DNA of 64,000 nt from JADJLQ01 sp044227925 (GTDB lineage: Bacteria > Bacteroidota > Bacteroidia > Chitinophagales > Saprospiraceae). This document shows, piece after piece, positions 18,299-26,712 of the stretch. Below the pieces are notes generated by a model. It was not told where the DNA came from. It did not search any database and worked only from the letters and a program-made list of their open reading frames with translations. The translations under genes and the position numbers were made by a program. How positions within the stretch are numbered: the first letter of the stretch is position 1; the number at the start of each line of letters is the position of its first letter. The stretch lies in the NCBI GenBank assembly GCA_044227925.1, contig JBGAVW010000016.1:1-64000 (forward strand). Reading direction: 5' to 3'.

Positions 18299-19231
18299 CT
18301 ATTTTACTTTAAAATCAAATGTGATGGTGCCACACTGCTGATCTACATTGCTGGCTGTGAATTTAAACTTACCAGCATTCTCTTCAGCAATTTGTCTCAG
18401 TCCTGCATCTGTAGTGGTAGATCCTTTCTGGGTATACTTTGCGCTGATTACATTACCATTTCCATCAACACATACATTTACTACCACGCGACCGGTTTTT
18501 TGGGAATTCTCCTGTATTCGAGGTTCATATTTCACACCCCTGCCATCCAGACCTCCGCCTATTTTTCCACTGCCTGTAGAGATTCCTTTTAAATTGTCTG
18601 CATTAGGATCTCCGTTAGGATCACCTTGATTGCCTGGTTTGCCAGTATTTCCTTTACCGGAGCCAAAAACATTACCATATTGTTTTTTTGCTGCATCCAA
18701 TTCGGCTTGTTCTTTGGCGGCTTTATCTGCTTCGGCTTTTTTTGCTGCTTCTTCCGCTGCGGCTTTTTTGCGGGCTTCTTCTTTTACTCTGGCTTCGTCT
18801 GCTTTTCTATCTCTTTCTTCCTGGGCTGCTTTCTCGGCTTCTTCTTTTTTCTTTTTCTTTAGAGCAGCCACTTCGGGGTCTTCACTGGTGATTACTTTTT
18901 TGTCCGGTGTTTTTACAGGCTCTGCTTTTTTAGGTTTTTCCGGCTCGGGTTTGGTAACTTCTTCTTTCTTTTCTTCAACCGGTTTCTCGGTTTCGGCAGG
19001 TGGAGCTGGTTCGACTTTTGGATCTTCATTTTGAGTCATGGGCTTATCATCACCTTGTCCCATATCTGGATTACCAAAACTCACCAATATGCCTTCTTGT
19101 CCCGGAGGGGGAATAGGAAATTTTAGTAATGGCAGAAATAAAATTAAAATTAAAATCACATGTACCACCGTGGTAACTATGCTGGCTACTTGTTCGTCTT
19201 TTTTTTCTTTATTGCTGAGATGAATATTCAT
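18299..19231 (-). CDS. TonB-like energy transducer
   Basis: A 310-residue periplasm-spanning protein. It has one N-terminal membrane helix (about 17-40), a long Pro/Lys/Glu-rich then Ala/Lys/Glu-rich linker (about 60-185), a Gly/Asn-rich stretch and a small C-terminal TonB/TolA-like domain (TGRVVVNVCVDGNGNVISA to the end). The helical charged linker resembles TolA more than a Pro-rich TonB. With ExbB- and ExbD-like proteins directly upstream it should carry proton-motive energy to the outer membrane, either for TonB-dependent receptors or for Tol-like envelope constriction. Sequence alone does not separate the two. Confidence 0.82.
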   Translation of the reverse strand: MNIHLSNKEKKDEQVASIVTTVVHVILILILFLPLLKFPIPPPGQEGILVSFGNPDMGQGDDKPMTQNEDPKVEPAPPAETEKPVEEKKEEVTKPEPEKPKKAEPVKTPDKKVITSEDPEVAALKKKKKEEAEKAAQEERDRKADEARVKEEARKKAAAEEAAKKAEADKAAKEQAELDAAKKQYGNVFGSGKGNTGKPGNQGDPNGDPNADNLKGISTGSGKIGGGLDGRGVKYEPRIQENSQKTGRVVVNVCVDGNGNVISAKYTQKGSTTTDAGLRQIAEENAGKFKFTASNVDQQCGTITFDFKVK

Positions 19232-19273
19232 GATAAGATTTCAATATTAACGGATTTAGTAGTGTAAAAGTTA

Positions 19274-19675
19274 TCATTTTGATTCTGTGGCAAGAATGGC
19301 ATTGATTTTGAGCTGGTTTGCAAGTTCCATTATATTGGCCAATGCATCTACTTTTGCATCTTTGTCCGCTACTATGGTCATCGTAGTACTCTTAGGATCT
19401 CCCGCCTTTTTCACTTCCAGTGCTACCATTTTCTCTAAAACCGACAAGGGCATTTCTTTGCCATTAAAATAAAATTTGCCTTCGGGAGTAATTGAAACAG
19501 ACAGGGTAGGGGAAGCTACGGTCTTGGATGTTGAAGAAGGCAATTTCAGATTTAATGCATTGGGGCTTACTATGGATGAGGTAAGCATAAAAAATATAAG
19601 CAATAAAAATATCATATCCGTCATGGATGCCATGCTGAATTCTGCGCTGATCTTATTTCTTTTTTTAAGTGCCAT
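19274..19675 (-). CDS. ExbD/TolR family biopolymer transport protein
   Basis: Proton-channel partner of the ExbB-type protein. From ATG 19675 it has 133 residues: a basic N-terminus (MALKKRNKISAEF), a membrane helix containing the conserved Asp (MTDMIFLLLIFFMLTSS) and a periplasmic domain ending LKINAILATESK. An upstream in-frame ATG at 19759 would add 28 residues overlapping the exbB-like gene, so the shorter start that matches the family is used. It lies between the exbB-like and tonB-like genes. Confidence 0.92.
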   Translation of the reverse strand: MALKKRNKISAEFSMASMTDMIFLLLIFFMLTSSIVSPNALNLKLPSSTSKTVASPTLSVSITPEGKFYFNGKEMPLSVLEKMVALEVKKAGDPKSTTMTIVADKDAKVDALANIMELANQLKINAILATESK

Positions 19676-19721
19676 AGAAGTGGAATTTAGAAATGGTAAA
19701 TTGTGAATGACAAATTGCTTT

Positions 19722-20423
19722 TTACTTGGATGGTTCCTGAAGAAGATCCATGAATTCAACAGTAGTCCGTTCCATATTGTACAATACTTTTTCTACATTA
19801 GAGACCAGCAAATTATATGCTATGTAAGCAAAGATCCCTACTGCCAATCCGACAGCTGTAGTGATCAATGCCTGATAAATACCACCTGCTAATACTCCCG
19901 GGGTTACATTTTGCTGACTGGCCATATTATAAAATGCCTGAATCATACCGGTTACCGTGCCAAAAAAGCCGATCATCGGAGCAGCTCCGGCTATGCTGGC
20001 CATGATAGACAGATTTTTTTCCATACGAAACAGCTCCAGGTTTCCGGTATTTTCAATGGCTGCGTCGATATCTTTCAATGGTTTTCCAATCCGCTGCAGT
20101 CCTTTTTCGATCATTCTGGCCTGTGGAGTATCGGTATGGGCACACAAATTTTTTGCAGCATCTATATTCCCATTTTGTACACTATTCCTGATATTATTCA
20201 TGAAATTTTCATCTATGGTATTGGCCCGTTGTAACGATCTGTACCTGCTGATAAAAATCCAAACTGCTATAAAGGACAAAATCACATTGATGGCTACATT
20301 AGCTATTCCCAGAAAGCCGGTCTGCAATAATACATCCCATAAGTCCTGCGTGCCGGTGGTTGGAGTGGTTGCTGTTTCGGGTAAGTTAACAGTCGCCTGA
20401 AATAATAAAGTGAATAAAAGCAT
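19722..20423 (-). CDS. MotA/TolQ/ExbB family proton channel protein
   Basis: A 233-residue membrane protein with an N-terminal hydrophobic segment, a helix about 35-58, a cytoplasmic loop (RYRSLQRANTIDENFMNNI to GKPLKDIDAAIE), and the typical pair of later helices with SIMASIAGAAPMIGFFGTVTGM and LITTAVGLAVGIFAYIAYN. It forms the motor channel with the ExbD-like protein. It heads the exbB-exbD-tonB-folC array and is divergent from rimP, with about 255 bp between the two start codons. Confidence 0.93.
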   Translation of the reverse strand: MLLFTLLFQATVNLPETATTPTTGTQDLWDVLLQTGFLGIANVAINVILSFIAVWIFISRYRSLQRANTIDENFMNNIRNSVQNGNIDAAKNLCAHTDTPQARMIEKGLQRIGKPLKDIDAAIENTGNLELFRMEKNLSIMASIAGAAPMIGFFGTVTGMIQAFYNMASQQNVTPGVLAGGIYQALITTAVGLAVGIFAYIAYNLLVSNVEKVLYNMERTTVEFMDLLQEPSK

Positions 20424-20607
20424 AAATCTCTATTTAGTTAAAGTGTTAGCGTAACGGATTGATTTTGTTAGTTATTATATGAATCTACAAATTTAGGTTT
20501 TAGTTAAGATATATTATAGTTTTTTGTAATTTGTTTTAATTTAGCTTAAGCCTTGATCTTCCAAGCCTGATTTTTAAAAATCCCTCGATTCTTTCAAATT
20601 TTTCTCT

Positions 20608-20615
20608 TATCTTTG
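20608..20615 (+). promoter_or_regulatory. -7 promoter element of rimP-nusA-infB
   Basis: TATCTTTG matches TAnnTTTG exactly. It gives a leader of about 58-60 nt before the rimP ATG at 20679 and overlaps a TTG (20613) that would otherwise look like an upstream start. Confidence 0.6.
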
Positions 20616-20638
20616 CAACGCGTTGATTTAGAATTCTT

Positions 20639-20663
20639 GAAGGGGACTCAAAAAGTTCCCTTC
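20639..20663 (+). promoter_or_regulatory. Hairpin in the rimP 5' leader
   Basis: GAAGGGGAC (20639-20647) pairs with GTTCCCTTC (20655-20663) over 9 bp including one G-T wobble, closing a 7-nt A-rich loop (TCAAAAA). It lies between the -7 box and the ATG, ends 15 nt before the start codon and has no T-run behind it, so it looks like a leader element and not a terminator. Confidence 0.55.
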
Positions 20664-20678
20664 TGCATTTTAAGCCCT

Positions 20679-21152
20679 ATGTTAATCGAAGAGACTGTAA
20701 CTGCCTGGCTGAAAGAAAAATTTGCTGAAGAAAGCTTCAGATATTGCTTTATAGTCGATGTGCGATATCACCATCACAAACTGGAAATTTTTCTGGATAG
20801 TGATGAAAAATTAGACCTCGAAATGTGCTCTCAGATCAGTCGTTGGCTTGGCCATAAACTGGAGGAAGCCAATACGATAAATGAGCACTATACCCTCGAG
20901 GTTTCTTCATCAGGGCTGGATAGACCACTCAAACTGCATCGCCAATATGTAAAAAATATTGGACGGGCAGTAGAAGTTCATCTCAAAGATGGACGAAAGC
21001 TGGAAGGCATACTTGCTGATGTAAAAGCAGATATGATCACCCTGCAATCCGAAATCATTGAAAGGGAAAATAAAAAGAAAATAAAGAAGACTATAGATAC
21101 GATCGTTGTATTTGAAGATATACTTAAAACTTTTATAAAAATAAAATTTTGA
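20679..21152 (+). CDS. rimP: Ribosome maturation factor RimP
   Basis: Assists 30S subunit maturation. From ATG 20679 it has 157 residues, the expected size. The conserved core includes VDVRYHHHKLEIFLDSDEKL, SRWLGHKLEEANTI and the signature YTLEVSSSGLDRPLK, followed by an SH3-like C-terminal domain (RAVEVHLKDGRKLEGIL). The frame opens earlier at TTG 20613, but that codon is in the promoter box and the added residues are unrelated. It is the first gene of the classic rimP-nusA-infB operon; nusA starts 3 bp after its stop. Confidence 0.94.
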   Translation: MLIEETVTAWLKEKFAEESFRYCFIVDVRYHHHKLEIFLDSDEKLDLEMCSQISRWLGHKLEEANTINEHYTLEVSSSGLDRPLKLHRQYVKNIGRAVEVHLKDGRKLEGILADVKADMITLQSEIIERENKKKIKKTIDTIVVFEDILKTFIKIKF

Positions 21153-21155
21153 TCT

Positions 21156-22424
21156 ATGATCAATTTAGTAGAGACATTTTCTGAGTTTAAAGCGGGAAAA
21201 AATATTGACCGCCCCACTCTAATGCGTGTAATGGAAGATGTATTCCGTACACTGATAAAGAAAAAATACGGGACCGATGAAAATTTTGATGTAATCGTAA
21301 ACACTCAAAAAGGGGACCTGGAACTTTGGCACAAAAGACTGATAGTGCCGGATGGTGAGGTTTCTGATCCCAACAAAGAAATTTCTGCATCCGAAGCAAG
21401 AGAGATTGATCCGGATTATGACCTGGGTGAAGAGTGTTATGTAAAACTGGAACTCGAAGACTTTGGTCGAAGATCCATTACGGCAGCCAGACAGACTTTG
21501 GTATCCAGAATTCTTGAGTTGGAAAAAGATGAAGTTTTCCAAAAATATTCAGAAAGAAAAGGTGAAATCATACTCGGTGAGGTAAACCAGGTACTGCCTA
21601 AAGAAATCCTCGTCATTGATGATACCACCGGTAATGAATTGATATTGCCTAAATCCGAGATGATAAAAGCGGATCATTTTAGGAAAGGAGATATGGTACG
21701 AGGCGTGATCAAAGATGTGGTCATGAAAAATAACCTTCCTTCCATCATCATGTCCCGTACAGACAGTTCATTTCTCGAAAAACTTATGGAGCATGAAGTA
21801 CCCGAAATTGAAGATGGACTGATCACTATTAAAAACATCGTTCGTATACCCGGAGAAAGAGCAAAAGTGGCAGTTGAATCTTATGATGATCGGATTGATC
21901 CCGTAGGTGCTTGTGTAGGTATGAAAGGATCCAGGATTCATGGAATAGTGCGTGAATTGAGAAATGAAAATATAGATATAGTAAATTTTACCAATAATCT
22001 GAATTTATACATCCAGCGATCCCTTACCCCTGCTAAAGTCACCAAGATCGATATAGACGAAAAAAATAAAAGAGCAGCAGTATATCTCAAACCCGACCAG
22101 GTTTCGTTGGCCATTGGTAAGGGCGGCTCCAATATAAAACTTGCATCCAAACTTACCGGATTCGAAATCGATGTGTATCGGGATACGGAAGAGGGTCAGG
22201 AAATAGACGATGTGGATCTCGATGAATTTGCAGATGAGATAGAAGCATGGATCATTGACACACTCAAAGGTATTGGTTGCGATACAGCCCGGTCAGTATT
22301 AGCTCTGAGCAGGGAAGAACTCATACGCAGATCCGACCTGGAAGAAGAAACGATAGACGATGTATTAAAAATATTATCGGCCGAAATGGAAGAGAATGAT
22401 AACGAAGATGGTAAAAAAGTATAA
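21156..22424 (+). CDS. nusA: Transcription termination/antitermination factor NusA
   Basis: Binds RNA polymerase and nascent RNA to modulate pausing and termination. The 422 residues show the N-terminal polymerase-binding domain, an S1-like domain around EIILGEVNQVLPKEILV, then two KH domains (RIDPVGACVGMKGSRIHGIV and LKPDQVSLAIGKGGSNIKLA). A short C-terminal helical part with helix-hairpin-helix character (IDTLKGIGCDTARSVLALS) follows. It lacks the long acidic repeats of proteobacterial NusA, as is normal in Bacteroidota. It is in the operon with rimP and infB. Confidence 0.96.
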   Translation: MINLVETFSEFKAGKNIDRPTLMRVMEDVFRTLIKKKYGTDENFDVIVNTQKGDLELWHKRLIVPDGEVSDPNKEISASEAREIDPDYDLGEECYVKLELEDFGRRSITAARQTLVSRILELEKDEVFQKYSERKGEIILGEVNQVLPKEILVIDDTTGNELILPKSEMIKADHFRKGDMVRGVIKDVVMKNNLPSIIMSRTDSSFLEKLMEHEVPEIEDGLITIKNIVRIPGERAKVAVESYDDRIDPVGACVGMKGSRIHGIVRELRNENIDIVNFTNNLNLYIQRSLTPAKVTKIDIDEKNKRAAVYLKPDQVSLAIGKGGSNIKLASKLTGFEIDVYRDTEEGQEIDDVDLDEFADEIEAWIIDTLKGIGCDTARSVLALSREELIRRSDLEEETIDDVLKILSAEMEENDNEDGKKV

Positions 22425-22470
22425 AACCACTTTGACTATGAAATAGAATTAGTGATTTTTAAATTAATTT

Positions 22471-25302
22471 ATGGCTAGAAGATTAGTAAAAACAGCATCA
22501 GAATTTAATGTGGGTACAAGCTCTATAGTGGAGTTTTTACAGAAAAAAGGCTTTACCATTGAAAATAAGCCTACTGCCAATATCTCTGATGAGATGTTTG
22601 AAGAATTAAAAAAAGAATTTGGGGCATCACAAGCCATAAAAGAAAAAGCAGAAGCATTAGTAATAGGTAAAGCCTCAATGGCTCAGGCTCCTAAGAAGGA
22701 AGAGAAATCAATCCCTACTCCACCACCTGCTCCTCCTGCTCCACCTGCCCCGGCTCCGGTTCAAGCTCACCCTGTTGCTGAACCCAAACCAGTAACACCT
22801 TCTGTACCAGTAGTGCCAGAAGTCAAAAAAGAGGATGAGCCTGAAGTATACAAACGCAAGACGCCTGAACTACCTAAAATCAAAGTAGTAGATAAAATTG
22901 ATCTTGGACCTAAAAAGAAGAAAAAAACAGAAGAAGAAGTAACTGAGGAAGAAGATGAAATTAAGCCCATTCAGGCCAAAGAAGAAGTGGTATCCATACC
23001 CGTAGTCGAAGAAGTTGCACCGGTAGAGGAAGAGGAAATCCCGGGTGAAGATTTTCATAGAGCAGAAACACCTCAACTCAAGGGCCTTAAAATTCTTGGG
23101 AAGATAGACACAGATAAATTCGATAAGTCAAAGAAAAGGAAGGAAGAAGAAGCTGCAGCTGCAGAAGCAGCCAAAAAAGCGGCTGCCATTAAAAATGTAG
23201 ATGCTGCTGCTGAAGAAAGAAAGAAGCGTAAGCGAAAACGCAAAACAATAGAAACAGGTAGTGGTAACCAATCAAGTAATCAGCAACCAGGTCAGCAAAA
23301 TCAAAATCAACAACGACCGGCTGGCCAGCAAGGTGGTGGATATGACAGAAGGCCCCCAATGGGCAATAGACCCGGTGAACCAAAGGAGATCTCACAAAAA
23401 GAGATAGATGATCAAATACGGGCTACCATGGCTCGATTGGGCGCCAATACCAAGAGTCGAAGGCAAAAAATACGCCGGGATAATAGATCCAGGATACGTG
23501 AAAAGTTAGAACAACAGGAAATAGAACAAACCGTAACCGATCTGCAGGTGACTGAATTCATGACCGTGTCTGAATTGGCTTCACTTTTAAATGTAAAACC
23601 GGCGCAGGTAATCATGACCTGTATGAATCTTGGTGTAATAGTATCCATCAATCAACGATTGGATGCTGAGATCATAGAATTGGTAGCCGAAGAATTTGGA
23701 CATAAAGTAGCATTTGTATCTGCAGAAGACAGTACGGATACGGAAGAAGATGAAATAGACAATCCGGAAGATTTACAACCACGTGCTCCTATTGTTACTG
23801 TAATGGGTCACGTAGATCATGGTAAAACTTCACTGCTCGATTATATTCGCTCAGCCAATGTAGTATCAGGCGAAGCCGGTGGTATCACTCAGCATATTGG
23901 TGCGTACGAAGTAAAGCTGGGTGATAAACAGATTACATTTCTTGACACTCCTGGCCACGAAGCATTCACAGCCATGCGTGCCCGTGGTACAAAAGTTACC
24001 GATGTGGCCGTAATCATAGTAGCAGCCGATGATAATGTAATGCCACAGACTAAAGAAGCGATTTCACATGCTCAGGCAGGCAATGTTCCTATCGTATTTG
24101 CAATAAATAAAATTGATAAGCCAGGCGCGAGTCCTGAAAGAATAAAACAAGAATTGGCCGCAATGAACCTGTTGGTAGAAGAATGGGGTGGAAAAATCCA
24201 ATCTCAGGATATATCTGCCAAGACTGGTTTGAATGTGGATAAACTCATGGAGAAAATACTCCTTGAAGCGGAATTATTAAACTTGCAGGCCAATCCCAAT
24301 CGGATGGCATTAGGTACAGTCATAGAAGCGTCGCTGGATAAAGGCCGTGGATACGTTACTAAGCTTTTGGTTCAAAATGGTTCGTTGCATGTAGGAGATG
24401 CTATTTTGGCCGGAGAGCATTTTGGAAGGGTTAAGGCCATGTTTAATGAATGGGGTAAGAAAATAGAAGTAGCTGATCCCTCCAGTCCGGTATTGGTGCT
24501 TGGAATGGCTGGTGCTCCTCAAGCCGGTGAAAAATTTAAAGTATTTGAGGATGAGTCGATAGCCAAAGAATTAGCTCTCAAACGATCCCAGATTAATAGA
24601 GAACTTGCCACACGTACCAATAAACGAATCTCTCTGGATGAGATCGGACGCCGACTGGCTCTGGGTACATTCAAGGAATTGAAAGTAATAGTAAAAGGAG
24701 ATGTGGACGGTTCTATTGAAGCATTGACCGATTCTTTAGTAAAATTATCTATAGAGAAAATACAGGTATCGGTTATACATAAGGCCGTAGGAGGAATTAC
24801 TGAATCTGATGTATTGCTGGCATCAGCGTCCGATGCCATTATCATTGGATTCCAGGTAAGACCTACTGCCGGTGCTCGAAAACTTGCAGAAAAAGAAGGT
24901 GTGGAAATAAAAACCTTCTCTATTATATACGAAGCCATCAATACCATTAAGTCTGCTATGGAAGGTATGATGGAGCCCACCACAGAAGAAAAAGTAATCG
25001 CCCAGGTAGATGTGCGGGAAGTGTTTAAAGTGACCGGTGTGGGTACTGTAGCCGGATGCTTCGTTACCGAAGGCAGGATTATGAAAAATACGCCAATCCG
25101 TATCATCCGGGATGGTATAGTATTGTATCCTTCTAAAGCTGGTCAGACCGCTAAGATTGCAGCATTAAAGCGCTTTAAAGACGATGTAAAGGAAGTAAAA
25201 AGCGGTACAGAATGCGGTATTTCTATTGAAAACTTTAATGATATCAAGATTGGAGATGTCATAGAAGGATATGAAATAAGCGAAGTAAAAGCCAAGCTTT
25301 AA
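22471..25302 (+). CDS. infB: Translation initiation factor IF-2
   Basis: GTPase that places initiator tRNA on the 30S subunit. The 943 residues comprise an N-terminal IF2-N domain (1-50), a long low-complexity linker (about 70-300) of Pro/Ala, acidic, Lys-rich and Gln/Asn/Gly segments, a second IF2-N-like domain about 355-410, the GTPase domain with G1 GHVDHGKT (446-453), G3 DTPGH (about 492-496) and G4 NKID, and the C-terminal beta-barrels that bind fMet-tRNA. It starts 46 bp after nusA and completes the operon. Confidence 0.97.
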   Translation: MARRLVKTASEFNVGTSSIVEFLQKKGFTIENKPTANISDEMFEELKKEFGASQAIKEKAEALVIGKASMAQAPKKEEKSIPTPPPAPPAPPAPAPVQAHPVAEPKPVTPSVPVVPEVKKEDEPEVYKRKTPELPKIKVVDKIDLGPKKKKKTEEEVTEEEDEIKPIQAKEEVVSIPVVEEVAPVEEEEIPGEDFHRAETPQLKGLKILGKIDTDKFDKSKKRKEEEAAAAEAAKKAAAIKNVDAAAEERKKRKRKRKTIETGSGNQSSNQQPGQQNQNQQRPAGQQGGGYDRRPPMGNRPGEPKEISQKEIDDQIRATMARLGANTKSRRQKIRRDNRSRIREKLEQQEIEQTVTDLQVTEFMTVSELASLLNVKPAQVIMTCMNLGVIVSINQRLDAEIIELVAEEFGHKVAFVSAEDSTDTEEDEIDNPEDLQPRAPIVTVMGHVDHGKTSLLDYIRSANVVSGEAGGITQHIGAYEVKLGDKQITFLDTPGHEAFTAMRARGTKVTDVAVIIVAADDNVMPQTKEAISHAQAGNVPIVFAINKIDKPGASPERIKQELAAMNLLVEEWGGKIQSQDISAKTGLNVDKLMEKILLEAELLNLQANPNRMALGTVIEASLDKGRGYVTKLLVQNGSLHVGDAILAGEHFGRVKAMFNEWGKKIEVADPSSPVLVLGMAGAPQAGEKFKVFEDESIAKELALKRSQINRELATRTNKRISLDEIGRRLALGTFKELKVIVKGDVDGSIEALTDSLVKLSIEKIQVSVIHKAVGGITESDVLLASASDAIIIGFQVRPTAGARKLAEKEGVEIKTFSIIYEAINTIKSAMEGMMEPTTEEKVIAQVDVREVFKVTGVGTVAGCFVTEGRIMKNTPIRIIRDGIVLYPSKAGQTAKIAALKRFKDDVKEVKSGTECGISIENFNDIKIGDVIEGYEISEVKAKL

Positions 25303-25319
25303 TCCATTCAATGTATTGA

Positions 25320-26093
25320 TTGAAAGATCTACAGGAATATTTCGATTCGTTAGTAAAAAAATACGAGGGGCCTTCATTTATAGAAAATGATCCCATCTGT
25401 GTACCCCATTCTTATTCGTCACAAGTAGATGTAGAAATCAGCGGATTTTTTGCGGCTATTTTTGCCTGGGGGCAGCGCAAAACCATTATTAATAAATCAA
25501 AGGAATTGATGCATTTGATGGACAATGCACCGGGAGATTTTATTTTGCACCATTCTGTGAAAGATCTTCAAGCGCTTTCTACGTTTAAGCACCGCACTTT
25601 TCAATACGATGATCTGTTGTATTTCATTCATTTTTTACATCATCATTATACTGCACACAAAAGTCTTGAATCTGCATTTGTACCGGAAGATAGCTTTACT
25701 GATCTGGAAAGCAGCCTCAACTATTTTAATTCCATTTTTTTTAGCCTGAATCATCTTAATCGTACCAGGAAACACATATCATTGCCTGCTTCAGGCTCTA
25801 CCTGCAAGAGATTGTGTATGTATTTAAGATGGATGGTACGATCCAATAAGAAAGGAGTTGATTTTGGCATATGGAAAAAAATTACTCCCAAAGACCTGAT
25901 GATGCCCCTTGATGTACATGTGCATAGAATAGCAGTACAGTACAATTTATTGGATGAAAAACAACGGAATTGGAAAGCGGTGAAAGAATTAACTCAACGA
26001 ATGAAATCATTTGACCCTGAAGATCCGGTGCGGTATGATTTTGCACTGTTTAACCTTGGTGTAAGAGACAAGGATACCTTTCCTGCTATTTGA
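25320..26093 (+). CDS. TIGR02757 (DUF2400) family protein
   Basis: A 257-residue conserved protein of unknown function. Typical stretches are DPICVPHSYSSQVDVEISGF, AAIFAWGQRKTIINKS, RLCMYLRWMVRSNKKGVDFG and the C-terminal PLDVHVHRIAVQYNLL. The pattern of helices and the LRWM...D...PLD-H segment recall HhH-GPD DNA glycosylase-like folds, but no catalytic role is established here. The nearby ATG at 25311 runs into a stop after one codon, so the frame must open with TTG at 25320. It lies 17 bp after infB and probably reads through from that operon. Confidence 0.85.
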   Translation: MKDLQEYFDSLVKKYEGPSFIENDPICVPHSYSSQVDVEISGFFAAIFAWGQRKTIINKSKELMHLMDNAPGDFILHHSVKDLQALSTFKHRTFQYDDLLYFIHFLHHHYTAHKSLESAFVPEDSFTDLESSLNYFNSIFFSLNHLNRTRKHISLPASGSTCKRLCMYLRWMVRSNKKGVDFGIWKKITPKDLMMPLDVHVHRIAVQYNLLDEKQRNWKAVKELTQRMKSFDPEDPVRYDFALFNLGVRDKDTFPAI

Positions 26094-26128
26094 TCAGGGG
26101 GGATAAAAAGCCCTTACAACGGATACTT

Positions 26129-26512
26129 TTAAAAAAAGTCTTTTTCAATTTTTATATCCTTCACCAACGCTTTGTTATCTCCGGATCCAAAGGTAAGGTA
26201 GACTCTGTATTTTGATTTGTCGGATATAAGACTGCCAATGCCCATAAAAGACTCTTTCCCTTTGGTAACGGTCTCATGAATTAATTTGGAGGATTTGATT
26301 CCATTTATGGATACAAAATCGGTTAGCTTCATAAGTACATTTTGCTTACCATTGATTTCTGATCCTTCAAGATTACAAATCACTTCATTTGAAAGATGTT
26401 TATTTAAGATATCGTTTTCAGATTTGACTATGGCATCGAGAAAGGTTTTCACAGTCTGGGCTTCATTTCTCCCTGTGAGGATGATCAAAAAAAGGAAGAT
26501 GGTACTTTTCAT
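26129..26512 (-). CDS. DUF4783 domain secreted protein
   Basis: A 127-residue protein with a signal peptide (MKSTIFLFLIILTGRNEAQ) and a small NTF2-like domain. VKTFLDAIVKSENDILNKHL, the NGKQNVLMKLTDF loop and the C-terminal SKYRVYLTFGSGDNKALVKD-I strand pattern resemble DUF4783, a family largely confined to Bacteroidota. It is presumably periplasmic with unknown function. It is convergent with the TIGR02757 gene and lies 200 bp from gpmI on the opposite strand. Confidence 0.7.
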   Translation of the reverse strand: MKSTIFLFLIILTGRNEAQTVKTFLDAIVKSENDILNKHLSNEVICNLEGSEINGKQNVLMKLTDFVSINGIKSSKLIHETVTKGKESFMGIGSLISDKSKYRVYLTFGSGDNKALVKDIKIEKDFF

Positions 26513-26683
26513 TGTATATTAATTTGTCAAGTATAAAACAGTATATGTGCCTGCAAATGTTCAAACGAAAACCTAATTTATAGTTAAATGTATTTGTTTC
26601 CAAATACGGGAGGCAGCACGATCAGTATCATTGAAAATAAAGAATTATGCCCAGATTCTACAGGAAGATGATTACTTAAAGAG

Positions 26684-26691
26684 TAAATTTG
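26684..26691 (+). promoter_or_regulatory. -7 promoter element of gpmI
   Basis: TAAATTTG matches TAnnTTTG exactly. Its terminal TTG (26689) is in frame with gpmI but is promoter, not start codon; the ATG at 26713 follows 21 nt later. Confidence 0.55.
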
Positions 26692-26712
26692 CAGCTAAGA
26701 AGTTTAAAATTT

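Noticed and set aside
18630..19034. 134-residue plus-strand ORF rich in Ser, Ala and Phe
   Set aside because: It is the antisense shadow of the Lys/Glu/Ala linker of the TonB-like gene; the repeats come from the codon bias of that linker.
24519..25106. 195-residue minus-strand ORF inside infB
   Set aside because: Antisense shadow of the conserved C-terminal IF-2 domains; no start context or similarity.
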